A stretch of 64,000 nt of DNA from NCBI RefSeq assembly GCF_007002745.1, contig NZ_SGNY01000009.1:62001-126000 (forward strand), given 5' to 3'. This DNA is from Martinezella rhizogenes. GTDB lineage: Bacteria; Pseudomonadota; Alphaproteobacteria; Rhizobiales; Rhizobiaceae. The position numbers and the translations under genes are program-made. Position 1 is the first letter of the stretch; each line of letters opens with the position of its first letter. Below the pieces are notes generated by a model, which saw only the letters and a list, made by a program, of their open reading frames with translations, was not told the DNA's origin and made no database searches. Shown here in pieces: positions 1 through 10,200 of this stretch.

Positions 1-117
1 AAACTCGCCGGCGAGCTGAAGGAACGCGGCGTTACCGTCGGCTTCGATGAGCTGGCGCGTGTGCCCACACTTTCCGCCTGGTGGACACTGATCGAAGAAA
101 AGCGGCTTGCAGCCTGA
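1..117 (+). CDS. Aryl carrier protein C-terminus (EntB/DhbB-type), 5'-truncated
   Basis: Only the last 38 codons are inside the window, in frame from base 1 to the TGA at 115-117. The tail contains PTLSAWWTLI, which resembles the last helix of the aryl carrier domain in bifunctional isochorismatases such as EntB and DhbB (PTxxAWW). In that family the domain carries 2,3-dihydroxybenzoate on a phosphopantetheine arm during catechol siderophore assembly. The next gene is the dihydroxybenzoate dehydrogenase and the one after it a phosphopantetheinyl transferase, which supports the assignment. A stand-alone carrier domain or an NRPS end cannot be excluded because the rest is missing. Confidence 0.7.
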   Translation, partial: KLAGELKERGVTVGFDELARVPTLSAWWTLIEEKRLAA

Positions 118-130
118 GCGGACGGACAAG

Positions 131-886
<756 letters not shown>

Positions 887-912
887 TCTTGTCGGCGTAG
901 TGAGGGACAGAT

Positions 913-1629
913 ATGGCGATCATGCCGGCATTGCATAACGAGACTGTTTCCGGAAACCAGCCGGAAGCCGTCTGGCCGTGGCCGGATGACAGCAGCGATT
1001 GCCATTGCCTCACCCTTCGTTACAGCCCCGACGACGAAACCGGTGGCAGCATCGCCCCTGCCCTGCCCGCACAGCTGCTGCGGGCGGTGCCGAGACGCAA
1101 GGCAGAGTTTCTGGCGGGACGCAGATGCGCGGCGGAAGCCATACGCCGCCTTACCGGCCACGCATCATTTCCCGGAATGGGAGAGGACCGCGCGCCGATC
1201 TGGCCCGACGGGGTGGTCGGCGCGATTTCTCATAGCAGTGATCAGGCAATTGCCCTTGCCGGCTCCAGCAGCAGGTTTCTCGGCATCGGCATCGATATCG
1301 AGAAACGCCTGAGCGAAGAAGAAGCCCGCGATATTGCTTCGCAGACCTTGACGGCGCATGAGCTTCACAGCCTTGGAAACATTGTCGATCCCTTCATGAC
1401 CGGGCTCATTTTTTCGGCCAAGGAGAGCCTGTTCAAGGCGCTTTATCCGACGGTGAAACGGCTTTTCTTTTTCGAAGCAGCCGAATTATCCGCTTACGAC
1501 GCGGATGGCTCGGGGTCGCTTCGCCTGACCGCCGACCTCACCGGTAATTGGCTTGAGGGAACGGAGATCGCCTTCCGCTTTGGCCATTTCGAAGACCTCC
1601 TGCTCACCCGCATCCTTCTCCCGCAATGA
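913..1629 (+). CDS. 4'-phosphopantetheinyl transferase, EntD-like
   Basis: The protein has 238 residues and the EntD/Sfp-type signature: GRRCAAEAIRRL near the N-terminus, GIGIDIE with the magnesium-binding acidic residues, and FSAKESLFKALYP. Such enzymes move the phosphopantetheine arm of coenzyme A onto carrier domains, here most likely those of the adjacent siderophore synthetase. The gene starts 26 bases after dhbA on the same strand, so it probably belongs to that operon. No clear terminator follows the stop codon before the next gene. Substrate range cannot be read from the sequence; the siderophore role comes from position. Confidence 0.85.
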   Translation: MAIMPALHNETVSGNQPEAVWPWPDDSSDCHCLTLRYSPDDETGGSIAPALPAQLLRAVPRRKAEFLAGRRCAAEAIRRLTGHASFPGMGEDRAPIWPDGVVGAISHSSDQAIALAGSSSRFLGIGIDIEKRLSEEEARDIASQTLTAHELHSLGNIVDPFMTGLIFSAKESLFKALYPTVKRLFFFEAAELSAYDADGSGSLRLTADLTGNWLEGTEIAFRFGHFEDLLLTRILLPQ

Positions 1630-1639
1630 GGGCAAAACA

Positions 1640-1735
1640 ACCGTTTCTGTTCCGATAAACTCATATTTAAAGCCACTCCTCCCGTCATCCGTGTGAAATA
1701 CTCAAACGGTACGCAGCTTGTTGGAATGATTCCAA
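1640..1735 (+). promoter_or_regulatory. phoX-like upstream region with a perfect 15-base palindrome
   Basis: TTGGAATGATTCCAA at 1721-1735 is a perfect palindrome around one central base, 23 bases before the ATG of the following phosphatase gene. A looser inverted pair, ACCGTTT at 1640 and AAACGGT at 1704, lies upstream. CCGTCAT at 1684-1690 resembles one half of a PHO box, but the second half is poor. An operator or an mRNA hairpin near the ribosome binding site are both possible. Confidence 0.4.
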
Positions 1736-1758
1736 ACATGCAACGGTGGAGACACGAC

Positions 1759-3672
1759 ATGACCGACATCGACACGAGCAAGCTGTCCTGGGACGAATGG
1801 GATGAACTGCAAAACCCGCTGCCGGCCGAAACCGATTTCGACCGCGTGGTCGAAACCGCGATTTCCCGCCGCGGTTTCCTCGGCGGTGTGCTGGCCTTCG
1901 GCTCGGCCGCAGCTGCCATGGGCACGCTCGGCAACCTGATGGCAAGCACTTCGGCCGAAGCGCAGGAAGCCGCCGCTGGCCGCCTCCCCTTCAAGCCGGT
2001 GGCGGCCGCAACCGACCACACCATTCACGTGCCGGAAGGTTACAGCTGGAAGCCGGTTGCCAAATGGGGCCAGCCGCTGTTTTCCAACGTTCCCGATCTC
2101 GACCCGGCCAAGGGTGTCAGCGTTGAAAACTCCGACAAGGTCTTTGGTGAAAATACCGATGGCATGGAACTCTTCATGGTCGGCGCCCATCAGCTGATCG
2201 CCGTCAACCATGAATATGTGAACCCTGAAATCAACCTGCCGCACGCGGACAAGGGCAACCCGAAGACGGCCGATGACGTGAAGATCCTGCAGAACATGCA
2301 GGGCGTTACCGTCATGGAAGTGGCGGAAGGCAACGAGGGCTGGGAAATCGTTCTCGACAGCCCGTTCAACCGCCGTATCCACCACAACACGCCGATGAAG
2401 CTTTCCGGCCCGGCCGCAAGCTCCGAGCTCGTCAAGACCGCCGCCGATCCCGACGGTATCGACTGTCTCGGGACCTTCAACAATTGCGGCGCAGGCCGCA
2501 CGCCCTGGGGCACCTACCTCACCTGCGAAGAAAACTTCAACGGCTATTTCGGCACCACCGATGCCGCCTTCAAGCTGCCTGATGACTACAAGCGTTACGG
2601 CATCGTGGCCGAAACTCGCTACGCCTATGAGAAGTTCGACGCGCGTTTCGACGTTGCCAAGAACCCGAACGAGCCGCGCCGCGCCGGTTACGTGGTCGAG
2701 ATCGATCCTTCGGACGCCTCCTCCACCCCTATCAAACGCACCGCGCTTGGCCGCATCAAGCACGAAAACGCCGCCGTGGTGATTGCCCGTGACGGCCGCG
2801 TCGTCGTTTACATGGGTGACGACGAGCGTGGCGAATTCCTCTACAAATTTGTCTCCAACGGCATTTACGTGCCGGGCGGCGACACCTCCAGGCTGCTCGA
2901 CGAAGGCACGCTTTATGTCGCCAAGTTCGCCGATGACGGCGCAGGCGAATGGGTGGCTCTGACGCCTGAAAGCACCGGCATGAAGATCGACGAAATCTGC
3001 GTCTTCACCCGCCAGGCCGCCTCCAAGGTGGGTGCGACCACCATGGACCGTCCGGAATGGGTCGCCATCAACCCGGTCGCGATCGAAGCCTATTGCGCGC
3101 TGACCAACAATAGCCGCCGCGGCGAAGTCAAAGAAGGCAAGCTGCGTTCCAACGCCGGCGGCGACGCCATGGCCATCAATGCCGCCAACCCGCGCGAGAA
3201 GAACGAATACGGCCAGATCGTGCGCTGGTATCCGGAAAATGACGACCACGCGGATGCAAAGTTCAAGTGGGACCTGTTCTGCATGGCCGGCAATCCTTCC
3301 GTGCACAAGGACGCCTTTGCCGGCTCCTCGAACATCAACGAAGGCAACATGTTCAACTCGCCCGACGGCATGATGTTCGACAGTACCGGTCTCCTCTGGA
3401 TCCAGACCGACGGCGAGGACAGCAACGAAGGCAACTTCGCCGGCCAGGGCAACAACCAGATGCTGGCGGGCGACCCGGCCACCGGCCGTATCGAGCGTTT
3501 CCTGACGGCGCCTAAGGGTTCCGAAGTCACCGGCCAGACCTGGTCCGGCGACAAGCGCACCCACTTCGTCGGCATCCAGCACCCCGACGCCCCCTTCCCG
3601 GATGGCGAAGGCAAGCTGCCACGCTCGGCCGTCATCGCCATCAAGCGTGACGATAACGCGCAGATCGGCTGA
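1759..3672 (+). CDS. PhoX-family alkaline phosphatase (DUF839), Tat-exported
   Basis: The product has 637 residues from the ATG at 1759, which has GGTGGAG seven bases upstream; a GTG at 1693 would add 22 residues with no family likeness. A twin-arginine signal (SRRGFLGG, then a hydrophobic alanine-rich stretch ending near SAEAQEA) directs folded export to the periplasm. The body matches the PhoX/DUF839 family: NHEYVNPE, GRTPWGTYLTCEEN and IKHENAAVV regions with calcium and iron ligands. PhoX enzymes release phosphate from phosphomonoesters and are often under PhoB control. The gene stands alone and is convergent to the secretion operon. Some DUF839 proteins are uncharacterised, so the activity is inferred. 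Confidence 0.8.
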   Translation: MTDIDTSKLSWDEWDELQNPLPAETDFDRVVETAISRRGFLGGVLAFGSAAAAMGTLGNLMASTSAEAQEAAAGRLPFKPVAAATDHTIHVPEGYSWKPVAKWGQPLFSNVPDLDPAKGVSVENSDKVFGENTDGMELFMVGAHQLIAVNHEYVNPEINLPHADKGNPKTADDVKILQNMQGVTVMEVAEGNEGWEIVLDSPFNRRIHHNTPMKLSGPAASSELVKTAADPDGIDCLGTFNNCGAGRTPWGTYLTCEENFNGYFGTTDAAFKLPDDYKRYGIVAETRYAYEKFDARFDVAKNPNEPRRAGYVVEIDPSDASSTPIKRTALGRIKHENAAVVIARDGRVVVYMGDDERGEFLYKFVSNGIYVPGGDTSRLLDEGTLYVAKFADDGAGEWVALTPESTGMKIDEICVFTRQAASKVGATTMDRPEWVAINPVAIEAYCALTNNSRRGEVKEGKLRSNAGGDAMAINAANPREKNEYGQIVRWYPENDDHADAKFKWDLFCMAGNPSVHKDAFAGSSNINEGNMFNSPDGMMFDSTGLLWIQTDGEDSNEGNFAGQGNNQMLAGDPATGRIERFLTAPKGSEVTGQTWSGDKRTHFVGIQHPDAPFPDGEGKLPRSAVIAIKRDDNAQIG

Positions 3673-3690
3673 CATTTTCGTGCGAACGGA

Positions 3691-3718
3691 ACCGGATTGC
3701 CATAGATCGCAATCCGGT
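3691..3718 (+). terminator. Stem-loop downstream of the phoX-like gene
   Basis: ACCGGATTGC (3691-3700) pairs with GCAATCCGGT (3709-3718) around an 8-base loop, 18 bases after the phosphatase stop. No T-run follows, so this is either an mRNA 3'-end stabiliser or a weak terminator. Confidence 0.45.
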
Positions 3719-3726
3719 CCCGCAAT

Positions 3727-3759
3727 AAAAAGCACCGTGCGCCTGATGGGCGCACGGTG
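3727..3759 (-). terminator. Rho-independent terminator for the type I secretion operon
   Basis: An 11-base perfect stem (CACCGTGCGCC at 3733-3743 with GGCGCACGGTG at 3749-3759) has a 5-base loop. Read on the minus strand it is followed by a T-run (the AAAAA at 3727-3731). It lies about 280 bases beyond the end of the HlyD gene and faces the phoX-like gene. Confidence 0.65.
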
Positions 3760-4034
3760 TAAGGCTGACGATAAGTACGAGCAGCCTTGTCGTCATGCCG
3801 ATCTCAAACCGGCTCCAGTTGCGACGCGCCTGCGCCACGAGACTATTTTCTCCTGCAACCGACGACTTGATCACCCTGCCGTACCCGCTTCGCGATGACG
3901 GAGATGCATGCGGATATTGCGGATCAGCTCGAAGCCCGGGCTTTGCAGGGCGCCGCCAGCCGTTCGCCACCGCATATGCGAAGGACACACAGCCTTTATA
4001 GACCGTCTCCATTTTGGTTCCGTGCCGCGGCCTC

Positions 4035-5339
4035 TTATACCTCGCGGAACGTCCGGTTGGCCTGGTCGAGCAGGGGTTTGAGAAAATACGACAAAACGCT
4101 TCTCTCGCCGGTGGTGATAAAGGCCTCCACCGGCATGCCGGGCATCAGGCTGAATTCCCCAAGCCGCTTTATCTGCTCCGGAGAGGTTGCGACACGCACC
4201 ACGTAATGGCTGGCACCCGTTCGCTGATCCACCGTAACATCCGCAGAAATGCGCTCCACCGTTCCGGTGATTTCCGGCGTGGTCTTCTGATTGAAGGCAG
4301 AGAAACGCAGGTTTGTCCGCTGACCATAATAGATCTGGTCGATATCCTGCGGCGCAACCTTGGCCTCGACCACCAGCTTGTCGACCTCAGGAACAATCAT
4401 CATGATCGGCTCACCGGGTGCCACGACTCCGCCGACGGTGTGCACTGAAAGCTGATGCACGACACCATCCTGCGGCGCGATGATATCGACACGTTTCAGC
4501 TGGTCTTCAGCCGCCACGCGCCGCTCGACATATTCGCCGATGCGGGCTTCCATTTCACGCAGGTCCGAGCCGACTTCTTCCGACCATTGCTCATCAACCT
4601 GGAGAATCTGCAGTGCCGTTTCACTGATCTTCGCCTCGACGCCGCCAATGCCCGCCATCAGCCGGCCGATATCCCCTTCGACATCCGTCGCCTGACGCTC
4701 CAGCGTGCTGAGCCGGCTTCTTTCCATCAGGCCCCTTTCATGCAGGGAGCGAAAGCGGTTCAATTCCTCATCGACCATCCCTTGCTCGCGGAAATTCGCT
4801 GCCCGCTCGGCTTCCATGCCGGTTATCTCATCACGAAGCTGCCGCACGCGCTGTTCGAGCTGGCTTTTTTTGCTCTCGCGGACAGCCTTGCGGGTGTCAT
4901 AAAGACGCTGCTCCGCGTTCATCATCGCGGCAATCTCTGCGTCATCGGCCCGAACAAGCAAAGCCTGCGGAAACACCACGCTGACGGCCCGGTCGCGCTC
5001 ACTTTCAAGCCGCGCCTTGCGGGCGGTGAATTGATCGAGGCTTTTGACAACGATGGCCAGATTGGCCTTGGTCATTGTCGCATCGATGCGCATCACCACA
5101 TCACCGGCCTTCACCCGATCGCCGTCGCGCACCATCAGCTCGCTGACGACGCCACCCACCGGATGCTGGACTTTCTTAAGGCTGGTTTCAACCACCAGCG
5201 ATCCCTGCGCAATCACCGCGCCGACGATCTCCGTGCCAACCGCCCAGCCGCCGAACAGGCCTGTCAGCGTCAGAAATCCGAGACCTCCGACAACAAGGTG
5301 ATTGCGGATCGAGCGCCTGAGTGTCTGCCATTCATCCAT
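4035..5339 (-). CDS. Type I secretion membrane fusion protein (HlyD/PrtE family)
   Basis: This 434-residue protein has one N-terminal membrane segment (about residues 20-42) and a long coiled-coil region with heptad-like charged stretches (about 90-260). A C-terminal beta-barrel part carries the family block DGVVHQLSVHTVGG and ends ERSVLSYFLKPL. It should link the inner-membrane ABC exporter to an outer-membrane TolC channel for one-step secretion of the RTX protein encoded upstream. The ATG at 5339 follows the exporter stop within 3 bases and has AGGAAAGG upstream; a TTG at 5345 would overlap. No TolC-type gene lies in the window, so a channel encoded elsewhere is probably used. Confidence 0.9.
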   Translation of the reverse strand: MDEWQTLRRSIRNHLVVGGLGFLTLTGLFGGWAVGTEIVGAVIAQGSLVVETSLKKVQHPVGGVVSELMVRDGDRVKAGDVVMRIDATMTKANLAIVVKSLDQFTARKARLESERDRAVSVVFPQALLVRADDAEIAAMMNAEQRLYDTRKAVRESKKSQLEQRVRQLRDEITGMEAERAANFREQGMVDEELNRFRSLHERGLMERSRLSTLERQATDVEGDIGRLMAGIGGVEAKISETALQILQVDEQWSEEVGSDLREMEARIGEYVERRVAAEDQLKRVDIIAPQDGVVHQLSVHTVGGVVAPGEPIMMIVPEVDKLVVEAKVAPQDIDQIYYGQRTNLRFSAFNQKTTPEITGTVERISADVTVDQRTGASHYVVRVATSPEQIKRLGEFSLMPGMPVEAFITTGERSVLSYFLKPLLDQANRTFREV

Positions 5340-5341
5340 TT

Positions 5342-7093
5342 TCAAGCCTTTCCTGTTTCCGCCGCCTGCACGACCTTAAGCGCGCCTGCCGTGCCGCCAA
5401 CCGGGCGCAGCACCTTGGCAAGCACCTCCTCTTTCGGACCGAAAGCCTGCTGTCGTCCGTCGGCAAGCATCAGCACCTTGTCCACTGCAAAAAGCGCGCT
5501 TGGACGGTGGGCGATGATGACGGCCACGCCGCCACGTTCGCGAACCCCGAGAATGGCTGCGGTCAGCGCATCCTCACCCTCTGAATCGAGGTTGGAATTC
5601 GGCTCGTCGAGCACCACCAGAAACGGTTCACCATAAAGCGCTCTGGCAAGGGCGATCCGTTGTTTCTGCCCCGCCGACAATTGCCGTCCGGTTTCTCCGA
5701 CCTCGGTGGAATAACCATCCGGCAGGCTGACGACGAGATCGTGAATTCGGGCCGCGCGCGCCGCCGCGATGATCTTCTCCGAACGCGCTTCCGGATCAAA
5801 GGAGGCGATATTTTCGGCGATCGTGCCGTCCAGCAGTTCGACAGATTGCGGCATGTAGCCGATATGGCGGGCCAAGGCCTCCGCCGGCCATTGGTCGAGC
5901 GTCGCACCATCCAGCCGGATGGCACCTTTGAGCGGTCGCCAGAGGCCGACGAGAAGCCGCGCCAGTGAACTCTTGCCGGAGCCGCTTGCGCCGATCACAC
6001 CAAGGGCGCTGCCGGCTGCGAGTGTGAAGACGATGTCCTGCAGCACCGGTTCAGTTGCTTCAGGCGGCATGGCACCCACCCGCTCGACCGAGAGAAGGGC
6101 GTGCGGCGCGGGCAGATCCATGCGCGCGGTCCCGTCCGGCAGCAGCGCCAGCGTTTTTTCGAGACGCCGGCGGCTTTGCCGGGCAGCAATGAAACCTTTC
6201 CAGTTGGCGATGGCAAGATCGACCGGCGCCAGCGCCCTTGCAGACAGGATGGAACCGGCAATGATGATGCCTGGCGTTGCCTGTTCGTTGATGACGAGCC
6301 AGGCACCGACCGCCAGGATGCCGGATTGCAGCAGCATGCGCAGCACCTTGCTTGCCACGCCGAAACCGGAGGCGATATCGCTTGCCGATCTCTGCTCGCG
6401 GACATAGGCGCGGTTATCCGCCTGCCAGCGTGCGCGTAGTGGCGAAGCCATTCCCATGACGGAAATAATATCGGCATTACGGCGGCTGGTTTCGGCCAGT
6501 CGGTTACGTTTGGCGGAATGGCGCGCCGCCTCTTCCACCGGACGCCGTGACACCAGCTCCGTCATCAGCGTGAAAATCGTTAGAATGGCAGCACCGGCAA
6601 GCGCGGTAACACCGAGCCAGAAATGGAAAGCGAAACAGATGGCAATATAAAATGGCAGCCAGGGCAGGTCGAACAACGCCAGCGGCCCGCTGCCGGACAG
6701 GAACGAGCGGATCGTATCGAGATCGCGAAGCGGCTGCGCCTGACGGCCACTGACGGGCAGGCGCAGCTGAAGGCCGATAACAGCATCGTAGACCTTCGAT
6801 GACAGCGCCTGATCGAGACGATCGGAAAGCCGCACCAGCAAACGGCCACGCAGCGCATCAAACAGGCCTTGAAACGCGTAAAGCACCACGACGATGCCGA
6901 ACAGGGCGACCAGCGTCGGCAGGCTGCGGCTCGGCAGGACGCGGTCATAGACCTCCATCATGAACAGCGAGCCGGTGAGATAAAGAATATTGACCAGAGC
7001 GCTCATCAGCCCAATGCCGATGAAAGCGCCGGCACAGCCGGCGAACACACCCTTGATCTGGCGAACATTATTATTGGCAGAGTGAAAACGCAT
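5342..7093 (-). CDS. Type I secretion ABC transporter (PrtD family, permease-ATPase)
   Basis: The 583-residue half-transporter has an N-terminal membrane domain with about six helices (residues 20-310). Its ATPase domain shows Walker A GASGSGKSS, signature LSAGQKQR and Walker B VVLDEPNSNLD. The PrtD-like sequence VYDRVLPSRSLPTL is present; there is no N-terminal C39 peptidase domain, as expected for RTX exporters that recognise an uncleaved C-terminal signal. It lies downstream of the RTX gene, separated from it by a terminator-like hairpin, and is followed directly by the fusion protein. It should power export of that RTX substrate. Confidence 0.92.
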   Translation of the reverse strand: MRFHSANNNVRQIKGVFAGCAGAFIGIGLMSALVNILYLTGSLFMMEVYDRVLPSRSLPTLVALFGIVVVLYAFQGLFDALRGRLLVRLSDRLDQALSSKVYDAVIGLQLRLPVSGRQAQPLRDLDTIRSFLSGSGPLALFDLPWLPFYIAICFAFHFWLGVTALAGAAILTIFTLMTELVSRRPVEEAARHSAKRNRLAETSRRNADIISVMGMASPLRARWQADNRAYVREQRSASDIASGFGVASKVLRMLLQSGILAVGAWLVINEQATPGIIIAGSILSARALAPVDLAIANWKGFIAARQSRRRLEKTLALLPDGTARMDLPAPHALLSVERVGAMPPEATEPVLQDIVFTLAAGSALGVIGASGSGKSSLARLLVGLWRPLKGAIRLDGATLDQWPAEALARHIGYMPQSVELLDGTIAENIASFDPEARSEKIIAAARAARIHDLVVSLPDGYSTEVGETGRQLSAGQKQRIALARALYGEPFLVVLDEPNSNLDSEGEDALTAAILGVRERGGVAVIIAHRPSALFAVDKVLMLADGRQQAFGPKEEVLAKVLRPVGGTAGALKVVQAAETGKA

Positions 7094-7166
7094 TTTTACT
7101 ATCCGTTGAGATCGCGATGGCGATATCAGCCGGCGATAACGCGCCGGTGACAGATGCCTGCGAGCG

Positions 7167-7197
7167 AAAAAAGGCGCATCCGATCGGATGCGCCTTT
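7167..7197 (-). terminator. Terminator/attenuator between the RTX gene and its exporter genes
   Basis: AAAGGCGCATCC (7170-7181) pairs perfectly with GGATGCGCCTTT (7186-7197) around GATC. On the minus strand the stem is followed by six T residues (the A-run 7167-7172). It sits 6 bases beyond the RTX stop codon and about 75 bases before the exporter start. Partial readthrough would give much substrate and less transporter, a known arrangement in RTX operons. Confidence 0.8.
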
Positions 7198-7203
7198 CAT
7201 GGT

Positions 7204-10200
7204 TCAGGCGAAGCGGAAGTCGTCGATGGCGAATTGTTCCGTCTTCACATTGGCGAAGGTGATGGAAGAGCCGTCGTTGAAGGCAATCTCAGCGCCGTTT
7301 TCCCCATTGGTAAAGGAGCCGGACGCGATGAGTGCCTGGTAGTCCGAGAAGACATCCTTCGAGAGCTGAACGACATCCTTGCCCTCGGCACCGGTCTCGA
7401 AGTCAGTGACGACATCGCGACCATTACCGGCGGCGAAGACGAAGGTGTCGGCGCCGCTGCCACCCGTCAGGGTATCATTGCCGGTGCCACCGCTCAGCGT
7501 ATCATCGCCTGCGCCGCCATTCAGCGTGTCGTGTCCGGCTCCACCGCTTATAACGTCGTTACCGGATCCGCCCATCAGCACGTCATTGCCTGCGCCGCCG
7601 TCGATCACATCATTGCCCTCGCCGGCGAGAACACGGTCGTTACCGGCTCCGGCATCCACCATGTCGTTGCCTTCGCCGGCAACCATCGTGTCGTCACCGT
7701 CGCCGCCTTCGAGCATATCCTTGCGGCTGGTCCCGATCAGCATGTCATTGCCACCACCGCCTTCAACGATGTTGTATTCGGTATAGCCGTCCACCGTGAC
7801 CGTCGTGGTGCCCTCGGCTTCGCCGCCATTTGCGTCACGAACCATGTAGCTGAGCGTCACGGTCGCCTGCTGCCCATCTTCCAGCGCAGCAAAAACGGAG
7901 GAGGGATCGACAATCAGCTTGCCGTCCACCACCGAGAAAGCGGCAGCCGCCTGCTGATTGGTTATGGCAAGGCCCGCAACCGCCGTCACGGCGATGCTGA
8001 CGAGCGCAAGACGGTCGCCTTCCACGTCGGTGTCGTTGGCGACGAGATCGAAGGAGGCTTTATCCTTTTCGGGGAGCGCAATCCTGTCTGCAACAGTAAC
8101 AGGCGCGTCGTTGACGGGAGCGACCGTCACGGTCACCACGCTCTCGACGCTGGCGCCCTTACCGTCAGAAACGACAACCGTGAAGCTGTCGGTTCCGTTG
8201 ACATTTGTGTTCGGCGTATAGGTCCATTCACCGGTTGCGGCATCCATCGCGACAGTGCCCTTCGAGGCATTTGCGCCCGTCTTGATGGCATAGGAAAGCG
8301 TGTCGCCATCGACGTCGGAGGCGACGACCGTGCCTTTAAGGGCGATATCCTCGTCGGTTGTCACGGCGATGGAGGCGGTGACAGGCGCGTCATTGACCGG
8401 CTTGATGGTGAAGGCCGCAGTCGCTTCGCTAGAACCGCCGCGACCGTCGGCGATCTTGTAGCTGAAGGACGCCTTGCCGTTGAAATTGGCGGCCGCGGTA
8501 AAGCGGATGCCGGTTTCTTCCAGAACCGCCGTTCCGCCAATGACACGGAAAACGCTGGCCACTGCCAATACGTCCAGATCGGCGTCCTTGTCATTCGCAA
8601 GCAGGGCGCTGAACGGAATGAGGAAGGACACGGCATCCTCATTGATCGCGGCAAGCGTTTCGGACACCGCGGCCGGACCCCGGTTCACGAGACCCTTGGT
8701 GATGGCCTCACGGCCGAGGTTTGTACCATCAGCGAAACGCAGCATTTCGATACCGCCATCCGCCAGCTGGTTGCGCAGCGACAGTTTTTCGCCGCCCGCC
8801 AGTTCGATTTCGACGGACTGGCCATATTTGCGCAGAACAGCCTCGCTTCTGTTGATATCGTGCAGGTAAAGAATATCGGTCCCACGAGCTGCCGGCGCAG
8901 CCTCGATGATGATGTCGGAACCATCACCGCGCCCGTAACGATAAAGGTCAGATCCATCGCCACCGATCAGCAGATCGTTGCCACGGCCGCCCTCGATGAA
9001 ATCATCGCCAAGACCACCTGAAATCATGTCGTCGCCGGCATCACCCCAGAGCTTGTCATCACCGGCACCGCCGGAGAGCCCGTCACGGCCAGCGCCACCG
9101 ATCAGCGCATCATCACCATTGCCGCCGTCCAGACGATCATCGCCCGTTGAGCCGAGGAGCGTATCGTTGCCGTCGTGGCCGAGGATGGTCGCGTCAGCGG
9201 TTTTGGCTTCAAGTAAGTCGTGGCCGTCTGTACCGCTGATAATATTTCCTGCATCAAGCCCGGATTTCAGGTCGACGACGGTCAGATTGTCGAAAGTCAA
9301 ACCGGCATTGCCCCAGGAATAAAGACCGAAGGTACCGGCATCGAGTTCGCGGTCACCGATCGGATAAGCGAACAGCGCCTCGTCATTGAGGAAGGCTGTG
9401 ATCTTGTCGCCGACGACTTCGGCGCGAAGCTTCATCGCCTGACCGGGCTCGTATTTGCCCGGAACCTGGGCAAGAATTTCCTCGATGCCGTTCTTCATGC
9501 GTACGAGGTTGAAGATGCTGCCGGCGCCGTTGCCGGGGCTACGGTCGAGAATGCCGTCGGCATCAAGTTCCAGTTTGTAGTAATTCTTGCTGTCCTGGTA
9601 ACGGAAGAGGAAGCCGAGGCCGTCCTTGTCCGGGGTCTGGAACGTCGCCTCAACGGCATAATCCGTCCAGGCAAGCGCCGCCGGATCCTGAAACAGCGCA
9701 TAGGTGCCGAGACGCAGCACGTTGACGCCATCGCCCATCGGGCTCCATCCGCGCTTGTAGTAGTCGGAGTTGGTTGCACCGCTCCAGGTCAGTTCGCGGC
9801 TGGCAAGTCCCGTCGTCTGAAGCAGCTTGCCGTTGGAAATCAGCCATTCAGACGACTTGCCATCCGGCCCGATACCGCCGAACTCGCCCTCATCAACGAT
9901 CTTGAAACGCGCCATTGCCGCGGCGGAAGAGAAATCCTCGGCAGCAAGGATTTTCGTCCTTTCGACGACGGTGATGTCGATACGATCGGTTGAAATGGAA
10001 CCGTTAGCAGCCGTAACCTTGAGGAGCAGTTTATTCACGCCCGCGTCGAGGATGACATCGGCCTTCTTACCGGTTGCGACGACATTGCCCTTGAGGTCGG
10101 TCCAGGTGAAGTCAGTCAGTTGCTCTGGCCCGAAAGAACCTGATGCGTCGAGTGTCACGGACGCCTTGCCGTCGCCATCGATGTCATAGGTTCTCTGGTC

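Larger units (their letters stand above)
3673..4034. other. 362-base gap with two tandem stem-loops
   Basis: No credible gene is seen here; the short open frames have no homology features or ribosome sites. The gap separates the phoX-like gene from the convergent secretion operon and holds two hairpins near its left end, listed separately. Confidence 0.6.

Noticed and set aside
1702..3735. A 677-codon open frame antisense to the PhoX-family gene
   Set aside because: It mirrors codon bias of a GC-rich gene, has no family signature and no ribosome site.
7117..9021. A 634-codon frame antisense to the RTX repeats
   Set aside because: Calcium-repeat codons give long open frames on the opposite strand; composition is repetitive and no start signal is seen.
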